Shown here in pieces: positions 1 to 10,529 of a DNA stretch of 64,000 nucleotides. Each line of letters starts with the position of its first letter. The stretch's first letter is position 1. Below the pieces are notes generated by a model. It was not told the DNA's origin and made no database searches. It was given only the letters and a program-made list of their open reading frames with translations. The position numbers and the translations under genes are program-made. This DNA comes from Sporomusaceae bacterium (lineage in GTDB: Bacteria; Bacillota; Negativicutes; Sporomusales; UBA7701): contig JAVKTQ010000001.1 of NCBI GenBank assembly GCA_031460455.1, positions 62,001 through 126,000 of the forward strand, written 5' to 3'.

Positions 1-33
1 GAAGGGATGCAGGCTCAATAATATCAACAAACT

Positions 34-63
34 GAGCGTGAGCCGGGTGCTCGCGCTCTTTTT
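34..63 (+). terminator. Rho-independent terminator of an upstream gene
   Basis: GAGCG-T-GAGC pairs with GCTC-G-CGCTC around a 5-nt loop and is followed by five T. It ends a unit that begins before the window. The remaining bases up to 226 are AT-richer and hold the ribosome binding site of the next gene; I see no convincing promoter in them. Confidence 0.8.
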
Positions 64-226
64 CGTTATCCGTGGCCTCGTCCTCGCGTCAGCCACCGGG
101 ATTTGTATTCAAAATACATCACCACAATAGCAGGAAAAAAGACAAATATTATAGAATTTATATTGTGTTCTGTAAATGAGAACGTCGTTCGGCAGACGGA
201 AACGAAATATCAAGGAGTGTTTGTAG

Positions 227-802
227 ATGCCGGGAAAGCTCGTCCCTGTGGGGATCTCGGCCCGGCACGTCCATGTTTGTCAAGAACATATGGACGTGCT
301 TTTCGGTGCCGGGCACAAATTGACACCTTATAAAGACCTATATCAGATCGGTTACTATGCGGCCGCGGAGACCGTCGACCTGGTATCGCCGACCGGGACG
401 ATCAAGAAAGTCCGTATCCTCGGGCCGGAACGGAAGACCTCCCAGGTGGAGATATCGCGCAGCGACGCCCTCAAGCTGGGGATATTCGTGCCCGTGCGCG
501 ACTCCGGCGATCTTGACGGCTCCCCGCCGATCACCATGGTCGGTCCTTGCGGGTCGGTTACACTGCCGCAAGGCGTCATCGCCGCCTGGCGGCACATCCA
601 TATGGACCCGGAGGACGCCGCCGCCTTCGGCGTCAAAGATCGCGACTTTGTTAGGGTCAGGTGCCACAGCGAACACCGACCGCTCGTCTTCGAGAACGTG
701 CTGGTCAGAGTCTTGGTAGGCTGGCTGCTCGAAATGCACCTCGACACCGACGAAGCCAACGCCGCCATGCTGAATAACGGCGACCGCGTCGAAATACTCT
801 AG
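227..802 (+). CDS. pduL: PduL-type phosphate acyltransferase (phosphotransacylase)
   Basis: This 191-residue protein belongs to the PduL family, which exchanges CoA for phosphate on short acyl-CoA esters (propanoyl- or acetyl-CoA). The family's metal-binding histidines are visible: the HVH motif at residues 14-16, the HIH motif at 123-125 and His171 in the LEMHLDTDEANAA box. The start is supported by an AAGGAGTG site about ten bases upstream. There is no N-terminal extension that would resemble a microcompartment targeting peptide, and no shell-protein genes are visible nearby. The gene is followed after 56 bases by a butyrate kinase, which suggests that the two form an acyl-CoA to acid route yielding ATP. 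Acyl chain preference cannot be read from the sequence. Confidence 0.9.
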   Translation: MPGKLVPVGISARHVHVCQEHMDVLFGAGHKLTPYKDLYQIGYYAAAETVDLVSPTGTIKKVRILGPERKTSQVEISRSDALKLGIFVPVRDSGDLDGSPPITMVGPCGSVTLPQGVIAAWRHIHMDPEDAAAFGVKDRDFVRVRCHSEHRPLVFENVLVRVLVGWLLEMHLDTDEANAAMLNNGDRVEIL

Positions 803-858
803 CCCTTATTCGCCGTACCGCGTACGGCAGAAGACACATTGAGGAGAGTGGGACAGTC

Positions 859-1929
859 ATGGCTGAGAGAATCTTGGCGATCAACCCCGGGTCGACCTCG
901 ACAAAGATAGCCGTTTTTGCCGGCAGCCACGAGATATTTACCGAAAACCTCAGCCACAGCGCCGAGGAACTGGCCGGGTTTGCCGACATCATGGCCCAAA
1001 TCCCTTACCGTCTGGCAAAAATACGCGAAATCCTCAAACACAACGGGCTGAACATGAGAGACATCGCAGCCGTCGTCGGCCGCGGCGGCCTGCTCAAGCC
1101 GATGCTGAGCGGCACGTATACCGTCAACACGGTGATGCTGGACGACCTGAAAAACGCGCGCTACGGAGCGCACGCCTCCAACCTCGGCGCCATACTGGCC
1201 GACCTGCTGGCCGCCGAAGCGTCCATCCCCGCCTATATCGTCGACCCGGTCGTCGTCGACGAACTCGACGACGTCGCCCGGATAACCGGCCGGCCAGAGA
1301 TAACCAAGAAGAGCATCTTCCACGCCCTTAACCAGAAGGCCACCGCCAAACGGTTTGCCCACGGCATCAACCGTAAGTACGAAGAACTCAATCTCATCGT
1401 CGCCCATCTCGGCGGCGGCATCTCGGTCGGCTGCCATCGGCAGGGGCGGGTGGTAGAGGTCAATAACGCCCTCGACGGCGAAGGACCGTTCACCCCGGAG
1501 CGGGCCGGCACCGTCCAGGCGGGGCAGTTCGCCGAGCTCGTGCTCGACCGCAGCCTCGGCAAAGGCGACGTGGCGAAAATGCTCGCCGGAAAAGGCGGAC
1601 TTGTCGCCTGTCTGGGCACCAACGACGCTAGGGAGGTCGAAAAGCGCATCAAGGCCGGCGACAAAGAGGCCGAAACCGTCTACAACGCCATGATTTACCA
1701 GATAGCCCGCTACATCGCCGCCGCCGCCGTGCCGGTCTGCGGCAGGGTAGATTACATCATCCTCACCGGCGGCATCGCCTACTCCGAATACCTGACCGCC
1801 AAGCTCAAGGAATACGTGGCCTTCATCGCCCCCGTCACCGTCGTGCCGGGCGAAAATGAGCTACAGGCGCTGGCCGAAGGCGCCCTTCGCGTGCTGGACG
1901 GCGAAGAGCAGCCGCGGGAATACCGGTAG
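859..1929 (+). CDS. buk: Butyrate kinase
   Basis: The 356-residue protein is an acetokinase-family (ASKHA fold) kinase that interconverts butyryl-phosphate plus ADP with butyrate plus ATP. The N-terminal phosphate loop reads NPGSTSTK (residues 9-16), and AHLGGGIS at 182-189 and LTGGIAYSEYL near the C-terminus are family signatures. Length matches butyrate kinases (about 355) rather than acetate kinases (about 400). A GAGGAGAG site precedes the ATG. It follows pduL, not the usual ptb phosphotransbutyrylase, so its real substrate could be another short or branched acid such as isobutyrate. A strong terminator ends the pair. Confidence 0.9.
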   Translation: MAERILAINPGSTSTKIAVFAGSHEIFTENLSHSAEELAGFADIMAQIPYRLAKIREILKHNGLNMRDIAAVVGRGGLLKPMLSGTYTVNTVMLDDLKNARYGAHASNLGAILADLLAAEASIPAYIVDPVVVDELDDVARITGRPEITKKSIFHALNQKATAKRFAHGINRKYEELNLIVAHLGGGISVGCHRQGRVVEVNNALDGEGPFTPERAGTVQAGQFAELVLDRSLGKGDVAKMLAGKGGLVACLGTNDAREVEKRIKAGDKEAETVYNAMIYQIARYIAAAAVPVCGRVDYIILTGGIAYSEYLTAKLKEYVAFIAPVTVVPGENELQALAEGALRVLDGEEQPREYR

Positions 1930-1941
1930 CAAAACGCATGG

Positions 1942-1974
1942 CCCACCCTGCCGACAACCGGAGGGTGGGTTTTT
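1942..1974 (+). terminator. Rho-independent terminator after buk
   Basis: The 8-bp perfect stem CCCACCCT / AGGGTGGG encloses a 12-nt loop and is followed by TTTTT. It separates the acid-kinase unit from ruvC. Confidence 0.9.
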
Positions 1975-2053
1975 CGTCGCCATCGCAGCCCGCTAATATG
2001 GAGGAATAAGGTTTCCGGCCGTCGAATTACCGTTTGACAAAGGAGGGCGAGAA

Positions 2054-2551
2054 ATGCTCGTACTCGGCATCGACCCAGGAACCGCTATCTGCGGCTGGGG
2101 CGTGGTCCGGCAGGAAGGCAGCCGCATTCAGGCCGTCGCTTACGGAGCCGCGCAAACAAGCTCCACCCTCGACACCGCCGCCCGCCTCGCCGCCGTCTTC
2201 CGCGCCATCGACGCGCTCATCAAAGAGCACCGGCCGGATATCGTTGGCGTCGAACAGCTCTTCTTCAACAAGAACGTCACCACCGCCATGACCGTCGGTC
2301 AGGCCCGCGGCGTCATACTCCTCGCGGCCGCCCTCAACGACGTCGCCGTTACCGAATGCACCCCCCTGCAGGTCAAGCAGGCTGTCGTCGGTTACGGCAA
2401 AGCCACTAAGGAACAGGTCATCTACATGACTCAGAAACTCCTCTGTCTGCCGGCCAAACCGCATCCCGACGACGTGGCCGACGCCCTGGCGGTGGCCATC
2501 TGCACCGCCCACACCAGCACATTGAGCAAAATGAGGGACAACAAGCGATGA
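2054..2551 (+). CDS. ruvC: Crossover junction endodeoxyribonuclease RuvC
   Basis: RuvC resolves Holliday junctions by paired cuts, working with the RuvAB branch-migration motor. The 165 residues match the family. Catalytic acidic residues are visible: Asp7 in GIDPGT, Glu67 in GVEQLFF, and the C-terminal HPDDVADA box (His137 to Asp143). A strong AAAGGAGGGCGAG site sits directly upstream of the ATG. The stop codon overlaps the ruvA start in an ATGA arrangement, so translation is probably coupled. It is the first gene of a ruvCAB-queH-spoIID-queA-tgt run with no terminator inside. Confidence 0.97.
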   Translation: MLVLGIDPGTAICGWGVVRQEGSRIQAVAYGAAQTSSTLDTAARLAAVFRAIDALIKEHRPDIVGVEQLFFNKNVTTAMTVGQARGVILLAAALNDVAVTECTPLQVKQAVVGYGKATKEQVIYMTQKLLCLPAKPHPDDVADALAVAICTAHTSTLSKMRDNKR

Positions 2552-3150
2552 TCGGTTATCTGAAAGGCACCGTCACCCACCTGTATAACGAACACTGCTT
2601 CCTCGACGTCCAGGGAGTCGGCTACCGCGTTTTCATCCCCGCCTCCACCAGGCAGCAGCTTGCCGCCGGCGCGGCCGTTACCCTGTTCACCCATCTCAAT
2701 GTCCGCGAAGACGCCATGCTGCTGTTCGGGTTTGCCACCAGCGGCGAGTACGAACTTTTCCAACACCTCATCACGGTCGCCGGCGTCGGCCCCAAGGTCG
2801 CTCTCGGCGTGCTGTCCGCAATCAGCCCGGCCGAATTCCGCGCCGCCATCAGCCAGAAAAACGCCGCCATGCTGACCCGCATCCCCGGCATCGGCAAAAA
2901 GACTGCCGAGCGCCTCATCCTCGAACTGAAAGACAAACTCGGCTTGCCGGACGATTTCACCCCCGCCGCCGTCAAAACCGGCCTGTCCGCCGAAATACCG
3001 CAGGACGCCCGCCAGGAAGCTGTTCAGGCGCTGATATCCCTGGGCTACAGCCAGGGCGAAGTCGGTTCCGTCCTCCAGAAGATCAAGGCCGACGGGCAGA
3101 GCGCCGAAGAAATGATAAAACTCGCCCTCAAAGAGTTCGCCAGGAGGTAG
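2548..3150 (+). CDS. ruvA: Holliday junction branch-migration protein RuvA
   Basis: RuvA binds the four-way junction and loads the RuvB motor. The 200-residue protein has the N-terminal OB-fold domain (LKGTVTHLYNEHCFLDVQGVG region is split here only for description), two helix-hairpin-helix motifs (VAGVGPKVALGVL and IPGIGKKTAERLI, about residues 75-120) and the C-terminal three-helix domain that contacts RuvB (QEAVQALISLGYS onward). It overlaps ruvC by four bases and lies six bases before ruvB, a tight operon. Nothing is unusual. Confidence 0.97.
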   Translation: MIGYLKGTVTHLYNEHCFLDVQGVGYRVFIPASTRQQLAAGAAVTLFTHLNVREDAMLLFGFATSGEYELFQHLITVAGVGPKVALGVLSAISPAEFRAAISQKNAAMLTRIPGIGKKTAERLILELKDKLGLPDDFTPAAVKTGLSAEIPQDARQEAVQALISLGYSQGEVGSVLQKIKADGQSAEEMIKLALKEFARR

Positions 3151-3156
3151 CCCCCC

Positions 3157-4185
3157 ATGGAAGAAGACAGAATCGTCGCCGGCGGCGTCCAGGACGTCGA
3201 CACCTGGCAGTACAGCCTGCGGCCGCGGCGGCTCAGCGAATACATCGGCCAGGACCAGGTAAAGCAGAACCTCACCGTTTTCATCCAGGCCGCCGCCGCC
3301 CGCGGCGAAGCTCTCGACCACGTCCTGCTTTACGGACCGCCGGGCCTGGGGAAGACCACCCTCGCCGGCATCATCGCCAACGAACTCGGCGTTGGCTTCC
3401 GGGTCACTTCCGGGCCGGCCATCGAGCGCCCCGGCGACCTCGCCGCCCTGCTCACCAACCTCGCCGACAAGGACGTCCTCTTCATTGACGAAATCCACCG
3501 TCTGCCCCGCGGCGTCGAGGAAATCCTCTACACCGCCATGGAAGACTACGCACTCGACATCATCATCGGCAAAGGGCCCAGCGCCCGCTCCATCCGCCTC
3601 GATTTGCCGCGCTTCACGCTTGTCGGCGCCACCACCCGGGCCGGGGCGCTCAGCGCGCCGCTCCGCGACCGGTTCGGCGTCGTCTGCCGTCTGGAATACT
3701 ACGAACAGCAGCACCTCGAATGTATTATAAAACGGGCCTCGGAAATACTGAACATTGCCGTCGACGCCCGCGGCTCCGAGGAAATTGCCCGCCGTTCCCG
3801 CGGCACCCCCCGGGTGGCCAACCGTCTCCTCAAAAGAGTGCGCGACTATGCCCAGGTCGCCGCTGACGGCGTCATCACCCAGCAAGTCGCCGACCAGGCC
3901 CTGGCCATGCTGGAAGTCGACCGCCGCGGCCTTGACAAAACCGACCGGCGCCTGCTGACAACCATCATCGCCATGTTCGGCGGCGGACCGGTCGGCGTGG
4001 AAACGCTCGCCGCCGCCATCAGCGAAGAAACAGCCACCATCGAGGACGTTTACGAACCCTTCCTCATGCAGCTCGGCCTGCTGAGCCGCACTCCCCGCGG
4101 CCGCGTCGTCACCCCCGCCGCCTATGACCATGTCGGCATCCCCTACAAGAGCGACAACGGCGAAAAACAAGAAAAGCTCTGGTGA
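3157..4185 (+). CDS. ruvB: Holliday junction branch-migration helicase RuvB
   Basis: RuvB is the hexameric AAA+ ATPase that pulls DNA through the RuvA-bound junction. In this 342-residue protein Walker A is GPPGLGKTT (residues 60-68), Walker B is the DEIH motif (111-114), the arginine-finger region is LRDRFG, and a winged-helix DNA-binding domain fills the last 80 residues. Length and motif order are standard. An AGGAGG site lies at the end of ruvA. The next gene, queH, starts five bases after the stop, so the two pathways are probably co-transcribed. Confidence 0.97.
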   Translation: MEEDRIVAGGVQDVDTWQYSLRPRRLSEYIGQDQVKQNLTVFIQAAAARGEALDHVLLYGPPGLGKTTLAGIIANELGVGFRVTSGPAIERPGDLAALLTNLADKDVLFIDEIHRLPRGVEEILYTAMEDYALDIIIGKGPSARSIRLDLPRFTLVGATTRAGALSAPLRDRFGVVCRLEYYEQQHLECIIKRASEILNIAVDARGSEEIARRSRGTPRVANRLLKRVRDYAQVAADGVITQQVADQALAMLEVDRRGLDKTDRRLLTTIIAMFGGGPVGVETLAAAISEETATIEDVYEPFLMQLGLLSRTPRGRVVTPAAYDHVGIPYKSDNGEKQEKLW

Positions 4186-4190
4186 AATAA

Positions 4191-4775
4191 ATGAAGATCC
4201 TGCTCCATCTCTGCTGCGGCCCCTGCGCCGCCTTTCCCGTCCAACACCTGCGTGAGGCGGGCCACGAAATCGTGGGCTACTTCTTTAACCCCAACATTCA
4301 TCCCTACAAGGAATTTACGCGTCGCCTCGAAACCAGCAGGGAATTCGCCGCCAAGGTCGGCCTCGACCTGGTCGTCGATGCCGCGTACACCCTTGAGGAC
4401 TACCTTGTCCGGGCGCTGGCCGCCGGCGACGACCGCTGCCGCGCCTGCTACGGACTGCGGCTTGAGAAAGCCGCCCGCTATGCCGGGGACCACGGCTTCG
4501 ACTGTTTCACAACCACCCTGCTCGTAAGCCCATATCAGCGCCACGAGATCATCAAAGAAGTCGGCGAAAGCGCCGCCGCGTCGGAAAACGTGCCGTTCTG
4601 CTACATAGACTTCCGGCCCGGCTGGACGGAAGGGGTCAGGATAAGCAAGGAGCTCGAGCTATACCGTCAGCCCTACTGCGGCTGCATCTTCAGCGAACGG
4701 GACCGCTACTATAAACCGCGGAAGGAGGATCGCCTGCAATGCCCACAGGCTTCGACTCCCTCGGCAAAACCCTGA
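4191..4775 (+). CDS. queH: Epoxyqueuosine reductase QueH
   Basis: QueH carries out the last step of queuosine formation, reducing epoxyqueuosine in tRNA to queuosine; it is a non-homologous replacement for QueG. The 194-residue protein shows the family cysteines: CCGPC at residues 8-12, Cys83-x-x-Cys86 in RCRACYGL and Cys163-x-Cys165 in YCGCIFS, which are known in the family to bind an Fe-S cluster and an adjacent iron. queA and tgt, two other steps of the pathway, follow in the same run. The last 37 bases overlap the next gene, and the C-terminal tail past EDRLQCP looks non-conserved. Confidence 0.92.
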   Translation: MKILLHLCCGPCAAFPVQHLREAGHEIVGYFFNPNIHPYKEFTRRLETSREFAAKVGLDLVVDAAYTLEDYLVRALAAGDDRCRACYGLRLEKAARYAGDHGFDCFTTTLLVSPYQRHEIIKEVGESAAASENVPFCYIDFRPGWTEGVRISKELELYRQPYCGCIFSERDRYYKPRKEDRLQCPQASTPSAKP

Positions 4776-4966
4776 TGATATTCGGCGCCGTCCTCCTCAT
4801 CGTCGGGGCGGTGCTTCACTTCGGCGCCAAGATACCCTGGCTGGGGAGGCTGCCGGGCGACATCCACGTCGAAAAGGAAAACTTCAGCTTCTATTTCCCG
4901 GTCGTCACCTGTATCGTCATAAGCGTCATCCTGACCGTAGCCTTCAATCTTTTTACCCGCCGTTAG
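4739..4966 (+). CDS. Small DUF2905-type membrane protein
   Basis: A 75-residue protein with two predicted membrane helices (about residues 8-30 and 50-70) separated by a loop containing WLGRLPGDI, the signature of the DUF2905 family. An AAGGAGGAT site lies eight bases upstream of the ATG, inside the end of queH, so the 37-base overlap is probably genuine translational coupling. The family has no established function. It commonly sits near ruvB and queA in Firmicutes; whether it links to recombination, tRNA modification or the neighbouring sporulation gene is unknown. Confidence 0.85.
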   Translation: MPTGFDSLGKTLMIFGAVLLIVGAVLHFGAKIPWLGRLPGDIHVEKENFSFYFPVVTCIVISVILTVAFNLFTRR

Positions 4967-4981
4967 GCTAAAGGAGAATAT

Positions 4982-6304
4982 ATGCGCAAAGCTATCCTCA
5001 TCCTGAGCCTGCTGCTGCTTGCCCTGCTGCCCGCCGCCCTGACCGAGGCCGCTCAAACCTCCCCGCCGCTCATCAAGGTCGGCCTATGGTCCAACCAGAC
5101 CAGCATCGTTCTTTCCGCGACCGAAGGATTTTCCCTGGCCGACGCCGACAGCAAGGAAACTATCGGCACTTACCAGGCCAAGGAGAAAATCATGGTCACC
5201 TATGCGGCTTCAGGCATGGCCATCAACGGTCAGCCGGTCGCGGCCCGCGAACTGGTCACCGTTTTGCCGGCGAAAGCCTCCGCCGCTATTGAAGTCAACA
5301 GGCGCCAGTACAGGGGAACGGTCAGCATCCGCCGCACCGTCGGCAAAAACGGTATGACCGTCGTGAATACCCTGCCGCTCGAAGAATACGTCTACGGCAT
5401 CATCGCCCGCGAAATATCCCCCGCCTGGCCGGCGGAAGCGGTGAAAGCCCAGGCGGTCGCCGCCCGTACCTACGCCCTCTACAGCTACGGCAAACACCGC
5501 GACGACGGGTATGACGTCTGCGCCACCACCGACTGCCAGGTTTACGGCGGCAAGACCGCCGAGGACGCCCGCGCCACTAAGGCGGTCGATGATACCCGCG
5601 GCTTGATCGTAACCTACAAAGGCAAACCCGTCCCGGCCTACTTTCACGGCAGCGGCGGCGGCTTCACCGAAAACAGCGAAAACGTCTGGGGAAGTCACCA
5701 CCCCTCCCTCCGTGGCGTCGCCGATTTCGACCAAAGCTCTCCCCACTACAGCTGGGAGAAGCAGATGACCCAGAAAGAAGTGGAAGCTGCCCTGGAAGGC
5801 GCCGGCATAAAGATCGGCAGCCTGCAGACCATCGAGCTTTCCCCGCTGACCAAACCGCCGGTCACTAGCTTTGATCGGGGCGTTTCCGGCCGGATAAAAG
5901 ACCTCCGGCTTGGCGGCAGCGCCGGCAGCACTGTAATCAGCGGCGCCAAGCTGCGCACCATCCTCGGCCTCAACAGCACCCTCTTTGACATCAAAGTGAT
6001 CCTTCCGGCCGAAAAGGCGGTAAAGTTCGAGATAACCGACAGTTACGGCGACCGCGATACGAAGACTGTACCGATCAACGTTAAACCCCTGCCCAGCAAG
6101 GCTGACAAACCCAACATCCGGAGCCTGAGCGGCCGGGCCAACGAAACCATCGTCTTCACCGGCTTCGGCTGGGGCCATGGTCTCGGTCTTTCCCAGTGGG
6201 GCGCGAAAGCCATGGCCGAAAAGGCGCCGGCCGGCGACACCGCATATTTCCGAGAGATATTGAAACACTACTACACAGGCGTAGAGATAAGCAAACTCTA
6301 CTGA
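4982..6304 (+). CDS. spoIID: SpoIID/LytB-family peptidoglycan lytic transglycosylase
   Basis: SpoIID is a sporulation enzyme that cleaves glycan strands during engulfment of the forespore. The 440-residue protein begins with a signal peptide or membrane anchor ([17 protein letters not shown]). The SpoIID core lies at about 110-330: Glu144 in AREISPAWP is the expected catalytic glutamate, and His172, Cys180 and Cys185 resemble the zinc site described for clostridial SpoIID. The YFHGSGGG block and the C-terminal [15 protein letters not shown] motif are also family features. It lies between DUF2905 and queA without a terminator. A germination- or growth-related LytB paralogue is possible, but position and length favour the sporulation form. 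Confidence 0.88.
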   Translation: MRKAILILSLLLLALLPAALTEAAQTSPPLIKVGLWSNQTSIVLSATEGFSLADADSKETIGTYQAKEKIMVTYAASGMAINGQPVAARELVTVLPAKASAAIEVNRRQYRGTVSIRRTVGKNGMTVVNTLPLEEYVYGIIAREISPAWPAEAVKAQAVAARTYALYSYGKHRDDGYDVCATTDCQVYGGKTAEDARATKAVDDTRGLIVTYKGKPVPAYFHGSGGGFTENSENVWGSHHPSLRGVADFDQSSPHYSWEKQMTQKEVEAALEGAGIKIGSLQTIELSPLTKPPVTSFDRGVSGRIKDLRLGGSAGSTVISGAKLRTILGLNSTLFDIKVILPAEKAVKFEITDSYGDRDTKTVPINVKPLPSKADKPNIRSLSGRANETIVFTGFGWGHGLGLSQWGAKAMAEKAPAGDTAYFREILKHYYTGVEISKLY

Positions 6305-6314
6305 GGAGTCCCCT

Positions 6315-8472
<2,158 letters not shown>

Positions 8473-8530
8473 AGGAATTACGGGAAAGGCGCAGAATATA
8501 TCGGGAGGACAAAACGGGAGGTGATTTGGT

Positions 8531-8809
8531 ATGGAGTTTCTTTCACCGGAAATTATGCAATGGGCGCCGTTTGTAATCATGATCGTTATCTTCTACTTCC
8601 TGTTCTACAGGCCGCAGAAGAGAGATCAGCAAAAACGCGCCGATATGCTCGGCAGTCTGAAAAAAGGCGACCGCATCGTCACCATCGGTGGTCTGCACGG
8701 CACCATCACTGCGTTCAGCGACGACACCGTAACTATCAAAGTAGCGGAAAAAGTAGAGCTTGACTTCAACCGCGCGGCGATAGCTTCGGTAAAAAGCAAG
8801 GCTGATTAG
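8531..8809 (+). CDS. yajC: Preprotein translocase subunit YajC
   Basis: YajC is a small single-span membrane protein associated with SecDF. The 92 residues have one N-terminal helix (about 10-28), the RPQKRDQQKR box directly after it, and the conserved cytoplasmic GDRIVTIGGLHGTI motif. An exceptionally good ribosome binding site, GGGAGGTGATT, precedes the ATG, suggesting high expression. secD and secF are 2.4 kb downstream, separated by five genes' worth of other functions, rather than adjacent. Confidence 0.95.
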   Translation: MEFLSPEIMQWAPFVIMIVIFYFLFYRPQKRDQQKRADMLGSLKKGDRIVTIGGLHGTITAFSDDTVTIKVAEKVELDFNRAAIASVKSKAD

Positions 8810-8811
8810 TC

Positions 8812-9399
8812 ATGTCCTCCGGAAAGGAAGCCAAGCAGAGGCTGCGCCGGGAAATGCTCGCCATACGGCGCAGCCTTTCTGCCGAGGAGATCAAAATGGG
8901 GAGCGAGGCTATCGCTGCCTATTTTTGTGCGTGGCCGAAATACCGGGCCGCCAAGGTTGTGATGTTTTATCTCCCGATGGCGGACGAGCCTCAGACGGCC
9001 GCACTTATCGAGGACGCCTGGCGGGAAGGGAAAATAGTGGCCGTGCCGCTGATGGGCGAGGTTTACGGCGTCATGGAGGCCGCGGTCCTCGACGGCTGGG
9101 ACGGCCTCGTGACCGGCCGCCTTGGGCTCAAGATGCCCGACCCGGCCAAAACCCGGCGGATTGACCCGGTTGACATCGAACTTGTCGTCGTCCCTGGCGT
9201 GGTTTTCGATGCCGCCGGACGCCGTGTGGGTATGGGAGCGGGCTATTACGACCGTTTTCTGCCGAAGGCCGCGTCCGCCTGCCGTATGGGGCTCGCCTGG
9301 TCGGCCCAGATAGTGCCGGAGGTTCCTGCCGAAGAGCATGACGTGCGAATGGAGTATCTCTTGACGGAAACCGGCTTTCGGCCCCTGTCGGGCGGATAG
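8812..9399 (+). CDS. 5-formyltetrahydrofolate cyclo-ligase
   Basis: The enzyme converts 5-formyl-THF to 5,10-methenyl-THF with ATP, salvaging an otherwise inert folate. The 195 residues carry the N-terminal basic KQRLRREMLAIRR helix, the VVPGVVFDAAGRRVGMGAGYYDRF segment that forms the ATP/folate site (here about residues 125-148), and a C-terminal HDVRME segment. It starts two bases after yajC and is probably translated from the same messenger. Symbols in use vary (fthC, ygfA, yqgN), so none is given. Confidence 0.93.
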   Translation: MSSGKEAKQRLRREMLAIRRSLSAEEIKMGSEAIAAYFCAWPKYRAAKVVMFYLPMADEPQTAALIEDAWREGKIVAVPLMGEVYGVMEAAVLDGWDGLVTGRLGLKMPDPAKTRRIDPVDIELVVVPGVVFDAAGRRVGMGAGYYDRFLPKAASACRMGLAWSAQIVPEVPAEEHDVRMEYLLTETGFRPLSGG

Positions 9400-9436
9400 C
9401 TTCGCAGTGATGTCCGTCTTTTATGGGGGTGGCAAA

Positions 9437-10141
9437 GTGGAGATCAGGATCGGCATTGCCAAAGCCAACAAATACGCGGTCGCCGAATGCGGCGACAGTT
9501 TCGAGGTGGCAGAACGACCACGGGGTGGTATTTCTGCCATTTTCGCTGACGGTCAGGGCAGCGGCAAGGCGGCCAAGCAGACCAGCAGCCTCGTGATCAA
9601 CCGGGCGGCGTCGCTGATCGCCGAAGGTGTGAGGGATGGCGCGGTGGCCAGGACGGTCCACGATTACCTCTATGCCATGAAAGACGGGCGGGTATCCTCA
9701 ACCCTGACCATTCTCAGCGCCGATTACGACGCCCAGACGCTGCTATTTTCCCGCAACGCCAACTGCCCGGTGCTGGTGAAGACCGAATTCGGCGTTTCCG
9801 TCTACGATGAGGAGGTCCCGCCCATTGGCGTGCACAAATATATGAAGCCGCTGATGAATCAAGTCCCCCTCGATGTGGGCACAATTCTGGTATCCTATAC
9901 TGACGGCATTCAGGCGGCCGGCCGCAAGCGCGGCAATGCCATCGACCATGGCCGCCTGCTGAAGCTTCTTGAAGACAATGGCCCCGACGACGTGGAATTT
10001 ATCGCCGAGAATATATTGGAATACGCTCTGACGCTGGATGATTACCGGCCTGGCGATGACATGACCGTAGTGGTCATGGGCATTTCGGACCGGGATTCGA
10101 CCCACCGGATTCAGCGGTTCAGTGTCTCGTTTCCATACTGA
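9437..10141 (+). CDS. SpoIIE-family PP2C-type protein phosphatase
   Basis: A stand-alone SpoIIE-like serine/threonine phosphatase domain of about 234 residues without membrane or sensor regions. The metal-binding aspartates typical of the fold are present in ADGQGSGKAA, YTDGIQAAGR and PGDDMTVVV. I prefer the GTG at 9437, which follows a GGGGGTGG site and begins the conserved core (EIRIGIAKANKYAV), over the GTG at 9407. Relatives in other sporulating anaerobes begin the same way. It forms a tight three-gene group with a small P-loop protein and an HD-domain protein. The substrate is unknown; an anti-anti-sigma-type phosphoprotein is the usual partner, but none is encoded here. Confidence 0.85.
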   Translation: MEIRIGIAKANKYAVAECGDSFEVAERPRGGISAIFADGQGSGKAAKQTSSLVINRAASLIAEGVRDGAVARTVHDYLYAMKDGRVSSTLTILSADYDAQTLLFSRNANCPVLVKTEFGVSVYDEEVPPIGVHKYMKPLMNQVPLDVGTILVSYTDGIQAAGRKRGNAIDHGRLLKLLEDNGPDDVEFIAENILEYALTLDDYRPGDDMTVVVMGISDRDSTHRIQRFSVSFPY

Positions 10142-10154
10142 GCGGGTGAAGGCG

Positions 10155-10529
10155 ATGCGGATTGTTGTGGTAGGGCCGTGCGCCAGCGGCAAGACGACCC
10201 TGGTCAACCGTCTGCGGGAGTTGGGCCTCGATGCCCACAACGTCGCCCAGGAACATTCGGGGATAAAGGCGCTGTGGCGTAAGAAGAGCCCCGATGTGGT
10301 AGTGATGCTGGACGCGTCATTGCCGGTCATCCGCCGGCGGCGTTCCGTTCCCTGGGGTGAAGAGCGGCTTGAGGCGCAGCGCGAAAGGCTGCGGGACGCC
10401 CGGGAACACGCCAGCCTTTTCATCCAGACCGATCCGCTGTCGCGGGAAGAAGTAACCGAACGGGTACTGGAGTACATCGCGGGGAGAACTGACAATGGCA
10501 GCACTGACTGTGGCAGATCTGAAGGATGA
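10155..10529 (+). CDS. Small P-loop NTPase of unknown function
   Basis: This 124-residue protein begins directly with a Walker A loop, GPCASGKTT (residues 7-15), followed by the segment VVVMLDASLPVIRRRR, which resembles the Walker B strand and arginine-rich lid of small nucleotide kinases. It is short for a kinase and I recognise no substrate-binding motif. The ATG at 10155 is preferred because the P-loop strand MRIVVVG then starts the protein; an earlier ATG at 10122 lies inside the preceding gene. It overlaps the next gene by 35 bases. Its location between a PP2C phosphatase and an HD protein suggests a shared role in signalling, but that is inference. Confidence 0.75.
   Translation: MRIVVVGPCASGKTTLVNRLRELGLDAHNVAQEHSGIKALWRKKSPDVVVMLDASLPVIRRRRSVPWGEERLEAQRERLRDAREHASLFIQTDPLSREEVTERVLEYIAGRTDNGSTDCGRSEG

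Noticed and set aside
139-164. Promoter ahead of pduL (AAGACA and TATATT)
   Set aside because: The spacing is only 14 bases and the -35 is weak, so it is not supported as a promoter.
2431-4170. 579-codon open frame on the - strand opposite ruvA/ruvB
   Set aside because: It is the complement of three well-supported genes; its composition (long Gly/Ala/Val/Asp stretches) is what high-GC third-position bias produces on the antisense strand.
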